From assembly GCA_026931725.1 (NCBI GenBank), contig JAIXLE010000201.1, forward strand, positions 1-50,493: a DNA stretch of 50,493 bases, written 5' to 3'. The translations under genes and the position numbers were made by a program. This DNA is from Bacteroidales bacterium. Lineage in GTDB: Bacteria; Planctomycetota; Planctomycetia; Gemmatales; Gemmataceae. The notes beneath the pieces were generated by a model, which saw only the letters and a program-made list of their open reading frames with translations, did not search any database and was not told where the DNA came from. This document shows, piece after piece, positions 16,854 through 26,518 of the stretch (position 1 is its first letter; each line of letters opens with the position of its first letter).

Positions 16854-19800
16854 ATGCAGATCCACCGCCGCTTTACCCGCGAAGGTTCGGATGCCTTCAG
16901 CGGGCTGACTTTCACCCCCCGAGCTTCTCGGATCGTGAATCCGAACGGAACTGTGGTGTTCGAGATGACGAACATCATGGTGCCCGAAGGGTGGTCGCAG
17001 GTCGCGGTGGATATTCTTGCGCAGAAGTATTTCCGCAAGGCAGGGGTGCCCGTCGAAACGGTGCGGGTGGCGGAAGAAGGGGTGCCAGCCTGGCTGCAAC
17101 GCAGTGTCGCGGCAAGTCCTCACACGCCGACCGATGCCGAAACCGATAGCCGCCAAGTGTTCCGTCGCCTCGCCGGGTGCTGGACGTATTGGGGTTGGCA
17201 AGGTGGTTATTTTGACTCCGAAACCGACGCAGCGGCGTTCTTCGACGAAACGTGTTACATGCTGGCCGCGCAGATGGCCGCGCCGAACAGTCCGCAATGG
17301 TTCAACACGGGCCTCTTCTGGGCCTACGGCATCGCTGGCCCTGCTCAGGGGCACTATTACGTTGACCCGAACGATCATCAAGTGAGGTTGTCCGCAAGTG
17401 CGTACGAACGACCGCAACCCCACGCGTGTCTGCCGTACCATGCCCTTGTGACGACACCAGCTGGGCCGTTGCCGATTGGGGAAATCGTCGAACGGAATAT
17501 GGTCGGATTGCCTGTGTACGATCAGGCGGGCGTTACCCGCGTGATCGCGGTCAAGCACAATGGCGTGAAAGCGGTTTATCGGGTCCGATTGGCGAATGGC
17601 AACTCCATCGAGGCCACGGCCGATCACCTGGTTTTGGCCAGCGACGGGCACAAGACCCCCCGGAAATGGGTGGAAGTGGGAGAGTTACGCCCCGGTATGC
17701 GGCTCACCCAGCGTACCGATACAGAAATCCACACCGACAGTGAAGAACATCGAACGGCCGAAGCCGCACTGGCCGGATGGCTCCAGGCGGATGGATTTGT
17801 CGGCCGCTACGATCACGGCACGAATCGCAGTCTCACGATTGAAGCCATGACTGGCAATGCTGGGGAACGTGCGTTTGTGTCCGCATTGGTGGGGCAAGTG
17901 TTCCCTGGCAACCACAGTCACGAACGTACCGCGTCAGCACAGGATCCGCACCTCGACATCCGACGCTTGCGACTCTACGGCGAGAGCCTCCGTCCCTTCG
18001 TAGAACGGTACGGGTTGCTGGATCGCCGACTCGACATGCAGGTTCCGGCAGCCGTTCAAACGGGTGGCCATGCCGTCGTGACGGCGTATCTCCGGGCGAT
18101 CTTCCAGGCTGATGGATGCGTGCGGATTCGACCAGAACGGCAAACCAGCGACATCGTTTTCGGCACCATCTCTCCCAAATTGGCCGTGGGCGTGTCGCAA
18201 TTACTACACAATCTGGGAATCTACAATCGAGTTCAACTGTGCAACGACAGCCGCGAAGATCGGCAGGATTACTATCAGGTTGTCATCGCCTGGAAAAGCG
18301 AGAAGGAAAAATTCGCGGAATGGGTGGGGTTCGTTTCACCGGACAAGCAGGAAAAACTGGTTTCCGCGTTGAACATGCCGGGGCGATCGGTGGCTCGGCT
18401 GCGGGGTGAAGTGATCGATGCCATCGAATATGTCGGTGAGATGGATGTTTACGACATCGAAACCGAAAGCCATGATTTCCTGACGAACAATGTTGTTGTG
18501 CATAATTGCTTCATTCAGAGCGTTGCGGACGATCTGGTGAACGATGGTGGGATCATGGATTTGTGGGTGCGGGAAGCACGCATCTTCAAATATGGCTCGG
18601 GGACCGGCTCGAACTTCTCCGCGTTGCGGGGGGATGGGGAACCACTTTCCGGGGGTGGGAAATCGTCGGGGTTGATGTCCTTCCTCAAGATCGGCGACCG
18701 GGCGGCGGGAGCGATCAAGTCGGGCGGCACCACACGCCGCGCCGCCAAGATGGTTGTTCTCGATCTGGATCACCCGGATATTGAAGAATTCATCAACTGG
18801 AAAGTCGTCGAAGAACAGAAAGTGGCCGCGCTCGTCAGCGGTTCCCGGTTGCTGAACAAGCATCTGAATGCGGTCCTGAAGGCGATTCACGCGCACGCAA
18901 ACCCCGCGGAACGCTACAACCCCACTCAGAACGCGGAACTCCGCAAAGCGGTACTCGCGGCACGGGCCGTATTGGTGCCCGAAAACTATATTGCGCGGGT
19001 CATGCAACTCGCCAAACAAGGTTGGACACATCTGGAATTCGAGGAATATGATACCGACTGGACATCGAAGGCTTATTACACCGTCTCCGGGCAGAATAGT
19101 AACAACTCCGTGCGGGTTACATCCGACTTCATGAAAGCGGTGGAATCCGATGGCCCGTGGCACCTGTATTGGCGCACGGAACTGGAGAAAGCCCGTTCTC
19201 AGAACCGCGACCCGAAACCGCACAAGACCCTGAAAGCCCGTGAGTTGTGGGATCAGATTTCCTACGCGGCCTGGGGCTGCGCCGACCCCGGTGTGCAGTT
19301 CGATACCACCATCAACGAATGGCACACCTGCCCGAACGATGGCCGGATCAATGCGTCAAACCCGTGCGTAACGGGTGATACGTTAGTGGCCACAGTTGAT
19401 GGGTGGGTGCGGATCGACTCCCTGCTCAACACGGAAACCACTGTGATCGGGGCGGACGGGGAATTGCACCCGATTGCCCCAGCGTTCCCGACCGGAACCA
19501 AGCCCGTCTATCAACTGCGCACCCAAAGTGGCTTCTCAGTCAAGCTGACGGCTGACCATCGGGTTCTGACCGCGAATCGTGGAGATGTCCCCGCGTGTGA
19601 GTTGACCGTTGATGACCGTGTCGTTCTCGGTGGTGGCCTGTTTGCCGACCGACGTGACCGGACCCATGCGAATGGCTCAGCAACGGGACTCGACAGCCGA
19701 TTGGCCGAGTTTTTGGGACTGCTCGTCGGCGATGGCGGCCTCATGGGTGAGCAAGAGACGGTGCAGGTGACGCTGGCTCCAGAGGAAGCCGCCGTTGCCG

Positions 19801-22724
19801 CTCGCATCCGCGAGGACGTTGCCGCATTCAAGGCCGAATACGCCGCGGATCAGCGTGCGAACCACCCCAATACGGTCACGGCTCCGCAATGCACCATGCC
19901 AATCGGAACCTCAACTCGTTGCGTGGTGGATGTCGTCAAACGGTACGCCCTCCTCAACGCGGGGAGCGAGAACAAGCAGTTCACACCGGAGATATTCTGC
20001 CTGGATCGAGAATCCCTGGCAGGGGTTCTCCGGGGGCTATTCACCGCCGATGGGACAGTCGCGCAATACGGGGATAAGTCGCAGTATGTCTCACTCGACA
20101 GCTGCTCAGAGCATTTATTACAACAGGTACAAATTCTACTCTTGTCATTCGGCATCAAGGCCAAGCTCTACCGCAACCGCCGGGTTGCTGGAAACGCGGT
20201 CGCTATGATGCCGGACGGCCTGGGTGGGGTCCGGGAATACTCGATCCGCCAACTCCACAGCTTGCGGATCAGTCGCAGCTCCCGAATCGTATTCGAGCGT
20301 GAAATCGGGTTCATCCCCGGCAGTCCGAAATGTGAGCGATTGGCCCGCCTCAATCGGGAAGTCACCACATATGCCGATCGTATGGATGACCCGGTTGCAT
20401 CTCTGGAATTCCTCGGTGTCGAGCCGGTTTACGATTTGACCGAACCCGTCACCCATCACTTCGTGGCCAATGGAGTCGTTGTCCACAATTGCTCGGAATA
20501 TATGTTCCTGGATGATACGGCTTGTAACCTGGCATCCTTGAATCTCATGCGGTTCCTGGATACATCCACAAAGCAATTTGATATTGAAGGTTACAAGCAC
20601 GCCATTCGTGTCTGGACCATGATACTCGAAATTAGTGTCTACATGGCACAGTTTCCGAGTCAGCCGGTGGCGCAGAAATCGTTCGATTTCCGCACGCTGG
20701 GGCTGGGTTACGCCAACCTGGGTGCCTTGTTAATGGTGCAAGGGATCTCCTACGATTCCGTGGAAGCTCGGGCACAGTGCGGGGCACTGACCGCGATCAT
20801 GCATGCCGGGGCTTACGCGGCTTCCGCCGAGATGGCTGGGCAATTGGGGCCGTTCCCTCGGTATCACGCCAACCAGGATGCGATGCTCCGAGTCATTCGT
20901 AATCACCGGCGAGCCGCGTACAACGCCCAACCCGCTGAGTACGAAGGTTGCACCATTACCCCCGTTGGGATCGACCCCCGCTACTGTCCGGCGGACCTGC
21001 TCGCCGCTGCCCGCTCCGAGTCGGATCGGATGCTCGCGCTCGGCGAACAGCACGGCTTCCGCAATGCCCAAGTCACGGTTGTTGCGCCGACCGGAACTAT
21101 AGGCTTAGTCATGGATTGTGACACGACCGGCATTGAGCCGGACTTCGCCCTGGTGAAGTTCAAGAAGCTCGCGGGGGGCGGCTACTTCAAGATCATCAAT
21201 CAGTCTGTGCCGCCGGCGCTGGCCAAGTTGGGGTATACGCCACAGCAGATCGAGGCCATCGTGCGTTATTGCCGCGGGGCCGCCACGCTCACGGGTTGCC
21301 CGCACATCAATCCGGCCAGCCTATCGGCCAAAGGGTTCACCCCGGAGGTGATCGAAAAAGTCGAATCGCAGTTGGCCGGTGCGTTCGAGTTGCCGTTCGT
21401 CTTCAACCGCTGGACACTTGGCGATGTGTTCCTGGCGGACACACTGCGGATTGCACGGTCGGAACTGGATGCCCCCGGATTCGATCTGCTCACGCACCTG
21501 GGCTTTAGCCGTCAGCAAATCGCGGAGGCGAACACGTTCGTCTGTGGCACCATGACCATCGAGGGAGCCCCCCACCTGAAAGCCGAACACTTATCGGTGT
21601 TCGACTGCGCCAACAAGTGCGGCAAGTCCGGCAAACGGTTCTTGTCGGCGGAATCGCACATCCGCATGATGGCCGCGGCGCAACCGTTCATCAGTGGGGC
21701 GATCTCCAAGACGATTAATATGCCGAACGATGCCACGATCGACGATGTCAAGAATGCTTACTGGCTCTCGTGGCAGTTGATGACCAAGGCGAACGCCCTG
21801 TACCGAGATGGTTCCAAGCTCTCGCAACCGTTGAACTCGGTGGCGGACTCGGATGAGGCGGCAGCACTCGCGGCCGTGGTCGCGGATGAGCCCGTCGCGC
21901 CCAAGCCCCCCGCCGTGCAGGTGGCGGAGAAGATCACGGAGCGGATCGTCCACCGTTACATTGCTCGTCGGCGGCGGTTGCCGGATCGCCGCGCGGGGTA
22001 CACGCAAAAAGCCCGGATCGGCAACCACAAGATTTACCTCCGCACGGGCGAGTACGAAGATGGCACCCTTGGGGAAATCTTCATCGACATGCACAAAGAA
22101 GGAGCCGCCTTCCGCAGCATGACGAACTGTTTTGCCATCGCCGTCAGCCTCGGACTCCAGCACGGGGTGCCGTTGGATGAGTACGTCGATGCTTTCCTGT
22201 TCACCCGCTTTGAGCCGAACGGTGTCGTGCAGGGGAACCCGTACATCAAGATGAGTACGTCCCTCATCGACTACATCTTCCGGGAACTGGCGATTACCTA
22301 CCTCAATCGGCACGATCTCGCCCATGTGATCCCCGAGGATCTCCGCGGGGACACGTTGCACGACGAGGATGATGACCCCGATTTTGAGGATGAAGAAGTT
22401 GTGTCCGAGCGTACAGTCGATGCCCGGTTCCAGGAACCGAAACTGTCGCCGCCACGGTCCAGCCACATTCGCCCAGGGGCCGCCAGCCACGGGGAAAGCG
22501 GCGGAACGCACCACATCACGAAGTCGCCCACGCCGCCGGTGATCGCGGTTCCTGTCAACCGAGTCGCCAAGGTATTGGCTGGTTCGGCAGATGAGCGAGT
22601 CCGGGTTGCGCGGGCCAAGGGGTATGAAGGCGACCCGTGCCCTGAGTGCGGAGCGTTGACCCTCGTTCGCAGCGGTGCTTGTGCCAAGTGCGATTCGTGC
22701 GGAGCCACCAGCGGCTGTAGTTAA
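16854..22724 (+). CDS. nrdJ: Adenosylcobalamin-dependent (class II) ribonucleotide reductase precursor with two inteins
   Basis: Makes deoxyribonucleotides using a B12-derived radical; cytoplasmic. The frame encodes 1956 residues; removing two inteins (192-551 and 838-1212) leaves 1221. Extein landmarks are [19 protein letters not shown] (first redox cysteine, split by intein 1), [22 protein letters not shown] (probable thiyl-radical cysteine, split by intein 2), [15 protein letters not shown] (second redox cysteine) and [29 protein letters not shown]. The C-terminal region has a TSCPD-like part (about 1700-1830) and ends in a Cys-rich tail (CPEC, then CAKCDSCG). The start is the ATG at 16854; a TTG four codons earlier lies inside a hairpin. 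Expression may be controlled by the dyad at 16811-16842. The gene ends before tandem hairpins. Confidence 0.95.
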   Translation: MQIHRRFTREGSDAFSGLTFTPRASRIVNPNGTVVFEMTNIMVPEGWSQVAVDILAQKYFRKAGVPVETVRVAEEGVPAWLQRSVAASPHTPTDAETDSRQVFRRLAGCWTYWGWQGGYFDSETDAAAFFDETCYMLAAQMAAPNSPQWFNTGLFWAYGIAGPAQGHYYVDPNDHQVRLSASAYERPQPHACLPYHALVTTPAGPLPIGEIVERNMVGLPVYDQAGVTRVIAVKHNGVKAVYRVRLANGNSIEATADHLVLASDGHKTPRKWVEVGELRPGMRLTQRTDTEIHTDSEEHRTAEAALAGWLQADGFVGRYDHGTNRSLTIEAMTGNAGERAFVSALVGQVFPGNHSHERTASAQDPHLDIRRLRLYGESLRPFVERYGLLDRRLDMQVPAAVQTGGHAVVTAYLRAIFQADGCVRIRPERQTSDIVFGTISPKLAVGVSQLLHNLGIYNRVQLCNDSREDRQDYYQVVIAWKSEKEKFAEWVGFVSPDKQEKLVSALNMPGRSVARLRGEVIDAIEYVGEMDVYDIETESHDFLTNNVVVHNCFIQSVADDLVNDGGIMDLWVREARIFKYGSGTGSNFSALRGDGEPLSGGGKSSGLMSFLKIGDRAAGAIKSGGTTRRAAKMVVLDLDHPDIEEFINWKVVEEQKVAALVSGSRLLNKHLNAVLKAIHAHANPAERYNPTQNAELRKAVLAARAVLVPENYIARVMQLAKQGWTHLEFEEYDTDWTSKAYYTVSGQNSNNSVRVTSDFMKAVESDGPWHLYWRTELEKARSQNRDPKPHKTLKARELWDQISYAAWGCADPGVQFDTTINEWHTCPNDGRINASNPCVTGDTLVATVDGWVRIDSLLNTETTVIGADGELHPIAPAFPTGTKPVYQLRTQSGFSVKLTADHRVLTANRGDVPACELTVDDRVVLGGGLFADRRDRTHANGSATGLDSRLAEFLGLLVGDGGLMGEQETVQVTLAPEEAAVAARIREDVAAFKAEYAADQRANHPNTVTAPQCTMPIGTSTRCVVDVVKRYALLNAGSENKQFTPEIFCLDRESLAGVLRGLFTADGTVAQYGDKSQYVSLDSCSEHLLQQVQILLLSFGIKAKLYRNRRVAGNAVAMMPDGLGGVREYSIRQLHSLRISRSSRIVFEREIGFIPGSPKCERLARLNREVTTYADRMDDPVASLEFLGVEPVYDLTEPVTHHFVANGVVVHNCSEYMFLDDTACNLASLNLMRFLDTSTKQFDIEGYKHAIRVWTMILEISVYMAQFPSQPVAQKSFDFRTLGLGYANLGALLMVQGISYDSVEARAQCGALTAIMHAGAYAASAEMAGQLGPFPRYHANQDAMLRVIRNHRRAAYNAQPAEYEGCTITPVGIDPRYCPADLLAAARSESDRMLALGEQHGFRNAQVTVVAPTGTIGLVMDCDTTGIEPDFALVKFKKLAGGGYFKIINQSVPPALAKLGYTPQQIEAIVRYCRGAATLTGCPHINPASLSAKGFTPEVIEKVESQLAGAFELPFVFNRWTLGDVFLADTLRIARSELDAPGFDLLTHLGFSRQQIAEANTFVCGTMTIEGAPHLKAEHLSVFDCANKCGKSGKRFLSAESHIRMMAAAQPFISGAISKTINMPNDATIDDVKNAYWLSWQLMTKANALYRDGSKLSQPLNSVADSDEAAALAAVVADEPVAPKPPAVQVAEKITERIVHRYIARRRRLPDRRAGYTQKARIGNHKIYLRTGEYEDGTLGEIFIDMHKEGAAFRSMTNCFAIAVSLGLQHGVPLDEYVDAFLFTRFEPNGVVQGNPYIKMSTSLIDYIFRELAITYLNRHDLAHVIPEDLRGDTLHDEDDDPDFEDEEVVSERTVDARFQEPKLSPPRSSHIRPGAASHGESGGTHHITKSPTPPVIAVPVNRVAKVLAGSADERVRVARAKGYEGDPCPECGALTLVRSGACAKCDSCGATSGCS
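17427..18506 (+). mobile_element. Intein 1 of NrdJ, with LAGLIDADG homing endonuclease
   Basis: An in-frame intervening protein of 360 residues. It begins with Cys1 ([13 protein letters not shown], block A), has a TADH block B about 60 residues in, and ends in VVVHN before Cys+1 of the extein (FIQSV follows). Two dodecapeptide motifs, [11 protein letters not shown] (near 17770) and [12 protein letters not shown] (near 18090), identify a DOD-type endonuclease with both acidic residues present. The splice junctions restore the normal reductase sequence HACFIQSV. The Cys+1 corresponds by alignment to the first redox-active cysteine of the enzyme. Splicing residues Cys1, block-B His, the penultimate His, the terminal Asn and Cys+1 are all intact. 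Confidence 0.95.
19365..20489 (+). mobile_element. Intein 2 of NrdJ, with LAGLIDADG homing endonuclease
   Basis: A second in-frame intein of 375 residues. It begins [15 protein letters not shown] (block A), has LTADHRVLT as block B, and ends [12 protein letters not shown] before Cys+1 (CSEYMFLDD). The endonuclease motifs are [14 protein letters not shown] (near 19703) and [15 protein letters not shown] (near 20018), again with intact acidic residues. Removing it joins NASNP to CSEY, the conserved reductase motif whose cysteine carries the thiyl radical in known enzymes. Apart from the shared splicing blocks it does not look like a recent copy of intein 1, so the two probably arrived separately. 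Confidence 0.95.
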
Positions 22725-22759
22725 TCTCTTCTGCCGATGATCATACGGCGCGTCGCTCA

Positions 22760-22809
22760 CGGCCACGGGTTCCCCCCGTGGCCGCTGGCATTTGTCGGTT
22801 CTGCCGACA
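22760..22809 (+). terminator. Tandem hairpins after nrdJ
   Basis: The first is a 10-bp perfect stem CGGCCACGGG (22760-22769) with CCCGTGGCCG (22775-22784) and a 5-base loop. The second is a 6-bp stem TGTCGG (22793-22798) with CCGACA (22804-22809). No long T-run follows, so termination efficiency is uncertain. The position, 35 bases after the nrdJ stop and before the ABC genes, fits a terminator. Confidence 0.55.
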
Positions 22810-22866
22810 GGTGGTTTCCGGTTCTGGGCCGCACAATTGCCGTCTTTTCCGACAGGAGGAGATTTC

Positions 22867-22911
22867 ATGCACTACATTGCCAAAAAGTGTGACTGGAGAA
22901 CCCCACCGTGA
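22867..22911 (+). CDS. 14-residue leader ORF overlapping the ABC ATPase start
   Basis: ATG at 22867 has an almost ideal ribosome-binding site, AGGAGGAG (22854-22861), five bases upstream. The frame encodes MHYIAKKCDWRTPP and stops at TGA 22909-22911, overlapping the GTG start (22908) of the ABC ATPase as GTGA. The ATPase start itself has only a GGAG nine bases upstream. This is the layout of a leader peptide that delivers ribosomes to, or regulates, the downstream gene. Whether the peptide has a function of its own cannot be told. Confidence 0.55.
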   Translation: MHYIAKKCDWRTPP

Positions 22912-23672
22912 CAGCCGCCGCGGTCTTCGAGAATGTCGAAAAACAGTACCGATCCGGGCCGTGGGAGCGTACCGGAATCCCCGCCGTCCGCGGAGTGTCG
23001 TTGACGATTCCCACTGGCACCGTGTTTGGTCTACTCGGACCGAACCGAGCCGGGAAAACGACCCTCGTCAAAATGCTCCTCACACTCGCCAAGCCGACGG
23101 CGGGCACCATCACCCGATTGGGACACCCCGTCCGCGCCCGGCAAACCTTGGCGCGGGTGGGCTACATGCACGAAAATCACGCCTTCCCCCGCTACCTTTC
23201 CGCGCGAGAGGTGCTGAACTTTTACGGCGGCCTGTCCGGTGTCCCATCGGAGAAATTGTCCCCCCGCGCGGAAACACTTCTTCAGAAAGTCGGCTTGGCC
23301 GATCGCGCCGCGGAACCGATCCACCGTTTCAGTAAAGGCATGGTACAACGTCTCGGTTTGGCACAAGCCCTCATCAATGACCCCGATTTACTGATCCTCG
23401 ACGAACCCACGGAAGGATTGGACATCCACGGTCGCCAGTTACTCCGTGAGGTCATCCGCGAGCGACGGGCGGCGGGACAAACAATCCTCCTCGTCACCCA
23501 TGTCCTCTCGGAAGTCGAGGAACTCTGCGATGAGTTGGCCGTTGTGGTCGCCGGGAAACTGGCTTTTCGCGGCAATGTGACGGACCTATTGGGGACATCG
23601 CCACGCGACCCGAGCGGTCGGAATCTCGAAGCCGCATTACGCACAATTTATGATCGAGGGACGCAGGAATGA
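22908..23672 (+). CDS. ABC transporter ATP-binding protein (ABC-2 type exporter)
   Basis: The ATP-hydrolysing subunit of an ABC-2 export system, 254 residues from a GTG start. Walker A is GPNRAGKTT (about 45-53), unusual in having Arg where most relatives have Gly but still fitting GxxxxGKT. The signature is FSKGMVQRL in place of LSGGQ, as is common in ABC-2 ATPases. Walker B is LLILDEPTEGLD and the H-loop is LVTHVL. The permease gene begins 4 bases before this gene's end (ATGA overlap), so the two form a unit. A leader ORF overlaps the start. Substrate is unknown; drug, lipid or polysaccharide export are all possible for the family. Confidence 0.92.
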   Translation: MTAAAVFENVEKQYRSGPWERTGIPAVRGVSLTIPTGTVFGLLGPNRAGKTTLVKMLLTLAKPTAGTITRLGHPVRARQTLARVGYMHENHAFPRYLSAREVLNFYGGLSGVPSEKLSPRAETLLQKVGLADRAAEPIHRFSKGMVQRLGLAQALINDPDLLILDEPTEGLDIHGRQLLREVIRERRAAGQTILLVTHVLSEVEELCDELAVVVAGKLAFRGNVTDLLGTSPRDPSGRNLEAALRTIYDRGTQE

Positions 23673-24670
23673 CGCTGCCGGAATTGATCCGCGCGGTTCG
23701 CTGGATGGTCCGAGACACCTTCCGTCAATCGCTAGCCACGAAGCTGTTTTGGGTCATGCTCACGGTGACGGCCGTGTGTACTCTGGTCTGTCTCAGTTTG
23801 GATGTCCACGGTGATGTCACCCCCGTGACCGAACTGGACTTGCCGTTGGTGCTGCCCAAAGCGGAAGCGGACAAACTGAATCCCGAGAAGTTGAAGGCGG
23901 ACGGGGTACGGGTCATATCGGGTGAGGTCACGCTGGGTTTTGGGACCGTCACCGTGCCACTGGGACGCAACCGCGAAGACGCGGTGCGGTTCGTGCAGGT
24001 GTTACTCGCGGGCGGGGTTGGGGACACGGCCGGTGTCCTCTTGGCCCTCTTGTGGACGGCCGGGTTTTTACCCATCTTTTTAGAACCACAGTCCGCCACG
24101 GTGTTGCTCGCCAAGCCCACGCCACGCTGGGCGATTCTGTTGGGCAAGTACCTGGGAGTCGTATTATTTGTGGGACTTCAGGCGATCCTTTTTGTTGGGG
24201 CCACATGGTTGGCGTTGGGTGTCAAAACCGGCATCTGGACTGGGGCGTACTGGCTGGCGATACCGTTGATGGTGCTGAATTTTGGGATCTTTTATGCCGT
24301 CTCCGCATTCCTGGCTGTCTGGACGCGTAGCACCGTGGCTTGTGCGTTCGGCGTTCTGCTCTTTTGGCTATTTTGTTGGATGATGAACTACACACATCAC
24401 CGCCTGGTGATCTATCCTCCGGCCGGGATGACGGAACTCGCCCATACCAGCCTGGAAATGGGGTATTGGCTGTTCCCGAAGCCGCTGGACATGGGAGCGA
24501 TCTTTTACGATGCCATGCAGGCGGATGCGTTTCAGGTGAAGGCCGAGGAAGTCCGCAAACTGCAAGAAGCCGGGCAGTTCCAGCCTGAGCTATCCGTACT
24601 GGCCTCGGTGCTGTTCACGCTGGGTGTCCTCGGCGGTGCCGCATATGAGTTCCGCGAAACGGATTATTAA
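23669..24670 (+). CDS. ABC-2 type transporter permease
   Basis: The membrane subunit encoded with the ATPase above, 333 residues. Hydrophobic segments are visible at about 25-45, 115-140 (GVLLALLWTAGFLPIFL), 165-190, 195-215, 225-245 and 305-325. Between the first two lies an approximately 70-residue extracytoplasmic stretch (VHGDVTPVTELDLP onward), as in ABC-2 permeases of the ABC-2_3 style. The start ATG overlaps the ATPase stop codon. No extra subunit follows. Confidence 0.88.
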   Translation: MTLPELIRAVRWMVRDTFRQSLATKLFWVMLTVTAVCTLVCLSLDVHGDVTPVTELDLPLVLPKAEADKLNPEKLKADGVRVISGEVTLGFGTVTVPLGRNREDAVRFVQVLLAGGVGDTAGVLLALLWTAGFLPIFLEPQSATVLLAKPTPRWAILLGKYLGVVLFVGLQAILFVGATWLALGVKTGIWTGAYWLAIPLMVLNFGIFYAVSAFLAVWTRSTVACAFGVLLFWLFCWMMNYTHHRLVIYPPAGMTELAHTSLEMGYWLFPKPLDMGAIFYDAMQADAFQVKAEEVRKLQEAGQFQPELSVLASVLFTLGVLGGAAYEFRETDY

Positions 24671-24986
24671 GCATTAGCGTGGAATTCACATCCCGGATCC
24701 TTGGGCCGGATGGTCACGCTCCACTGGGGCAGGGTTTGGGAGCGGGTCAATCGTTCGGCGATGGGACGAAAGGCCGCCTGCGTCCCATCACGCACCCCGT
24801 TCGTACACCGCTGTTCTGGTTTCCCGCGACTGGCCGAACCGGAACCAGGGTTGGTGGATCGGGACGGCTCCGCGGTTCCCCTCCAGGACATCATCGGCGA
24901 GTCGTGCGCACCCGCCGCAGGAGGCGTTGAGACGGAAATTGTTGCCGATCCCGCAGAATGCGGAAGATCACTTGCCCGCTGATGCC
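24671..24986. other. Intergenic region between convergent genes
   Basis: A spacer of 316 bases between the rightward ABC permease and the leftward beta-barrel protein. Open frames of 75-93 codons exist on both strands but have no ribosome-binding sites and an Arg/Pro-rich composition typical of chance frames in GC-rich DNA. No clear terminator hairpin was found. Confidence 0.4.
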
Positions 24987-26390
24987 TTAGAACCAGGTAT
25001 TCACGGCGAACGTGGTTTGCAGAGAGAATGGACGCGGCCCGGTCACGGGGGCACCCGCCGCGAAACCAATCCCCACCCGATCACGGAGGAAAATCTGGAC
25101 ACCACCCAGGAGCGTGACCATTGTTACGAAGCCGACAGGTTCATCACGCGCTCCCATATGGTTCAACGGCACGTTGGTATGGCACTCGAATGTTGGCACG
25201 AAGGCGGAAATCGTGGCTCCGGGGTTGCGGATCAGAAAGTAACCCGTCGACAGATCGCAGGTGTAAAACGTCACATCATCCGAATCCGTGGGCACGATGA
25301 CGGCGTTGAAGCCCTGTGTGTACCAGTCGCCACGGGAAAAAATGTGACCCAGCCACGGTTGAATGAGCGTGCCACGAATGTTCTGCCCCGTGATCGTGTT
25401 GGCGAACGGGAGCTGCCCGGTCGGGAGTGTCAGAGCCAGACCGCCGGAGAGCAAACTCCCCGAGGCTTCATCCTCGAACAGAACGGCTTTCCCGATGACG
25501 GTCAAATCACCCAGGCTGGTATCGCTGTAGAATCCGGGGCTCGTCAACTGGTTGTACGGCAACCGCAACCCCACGGAGAACTTGCGATTCGGCCCGGCGT
25601 ATTCCAGCCCGAACATCTCCTGGTGCAGCATGGTACGCGGCGTGTTTGGCCCGCCGAACGATTTGAACACCTGATCGTAAAAGTTATAGCTGAAGTACGC
25701 ACGGGTCGTCGGTCGGGGAGTGTCGTTCTCGGTGATCTTAAACGCCCCGCGGGTGAAGGTTGGGACGCGGGTCACAAACTGAGCCAATGAGGCATCGAAT
25801 GTGGTGCCCGGCGGCGGTAAGATGGCGCTGGTCGTGAGCGGGGTGCCCGGAGGCGGTGCCCCACCATTGGCCGGTGGCAATAGCTCCGATGCCCGTGCGG
25901 AAAGCAGATCATCCACGGGGGTCACGAGGCCCGTTGGCCCTGGGGGGCCGCCGATCCGCATCGGTTGACTGCCGGGTTTCATCACAATGACGGGTGGGCC
26001 GACAATCTGGCCGGAAGCGGTGCTGAAAATCGGCAACGGCCCCGCGATGCCGCCCCCGCCGAGCAGGTCGCCGAACACGGTGGGAAACGCCGTCATCTCG
26101 GCTTCGGTGCCACGGGCCGAGGCGTTCGCCAGCAGTGAATCCGGTGAGGGTGCTGTTGTGGACGGATTGGGCGTATTCGATTGTGGGTTCGTCGCCGGCG
26201 GAAACTGAAGCGGTGCGGGATTCGCCGGGGAAGCTGGGGTCGCGGGAGCCGCTGGAGTTGCAGGAGCAGCTGGGGTCGCAGGCGGAGCCGTCAGAGGCAC
26301 AACGGGTGCGGGGCGTGTCTGTGCCGGGAGACTCGGTGTGACGGCCCCGGACAACAGCAGTCCATACACGAATTTCGACATCCGTTTCAC
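24987..26390 (-). CDS. Exported protein with Pro/Ala-rich linker and predicted outer-membrane beta-barrel
   Basis: The start is GTG at 26390, set by GGAGG six bases upstream; an ATG three codons later is the alternative. A signal peptide ends near LPAQ (about residue 25). A Pro/Ala/Thr-rich segment with an APATPAAPATP-type repeat follows to about 80, then a Pro/Gly-rich region to about 230. The C-terminal half alternates polar and hydrophobic residues (FSVGLRLPYNQL, SGGLALTLPTGQL) and ends in an aromatic NTWF. This is the pattern of an outer-membrane barrel with a C-terminal Phe recognised by the BAM machinery. The gene is divergent from the caspase operon across 128 bases and may share regulation with it. 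Function is unknown. Confidence 0.72.
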   Translation of the reverse strand: MKRMSKFVYGLLLSGAVTPSLPAQTRPAPVVPLTAPPATPAAPATPAAPATPASPANPAPLQFPPATNPQSNTPNPSTTAPSPDSLLANASARGTEAEMTAFPTVFGDLLGGGGIAGPLPIFSTASGQIVGPPVIVMKPGSQPMRIGGPPGPTGLVTPVDDLLSARASELLPPANGGAPPPGTPLTTSAILPPPGTTFDASLAQFVTRVPTFTRGAFKITENDTPRPTTRAYFSYNFYDQVFKSFGGPNTPRTMLHQEMFGLEYAGPNRKFSVGLRLPYNQLTSPGFYSDTSLGDLTVIGKAVLFEDEASGSLLSGGLALTLPTGQLPFANTITGQNIRGTLIQPWLGHIFSRGDWYTQGFNAVIVPTDSDDVTFYTCDLSTGYFLIRNPGATISAFVPTFECHTNVPLNHMGARDEPVGFVTMVTLLGGVQIFLRDRVGIGFAAGAPVTGPRPFSLQTTFAVNTWF

Positions 26391-26518
26391 GGGCGGCCTC
26401 CCATCATTCCATGACTTTTCACCGTGCAACACCGCCGGTTCATCCGTATCATCATCGACCAGGGGAATGCCGGGATTGAGGGGAATTGACGAAACCGATG
26501 ACTTTGCGGAAGATAACC

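Noticed and set aside
17427-20489. Interpretation of the inserts as group I/II introns or as domain duplications
   Set aside because: The frame is uninterrupted, and both ends match protein-splicing blocks exactly, so inteins explain them better.
21591-22868. 425-codon open frame antisense to the end of nrdJ
   Set aside because: It is opposite conserved reductase and zinc-tail sequence and has no ribosome-binding site or recognisable domain.
24667-24982. Frames of 75-93 codons between the ABC permease and the beta-barrel gene
   Set aside because: No ribosome-binding sites, chance-like composition, and frames on both strands cover the same bases.
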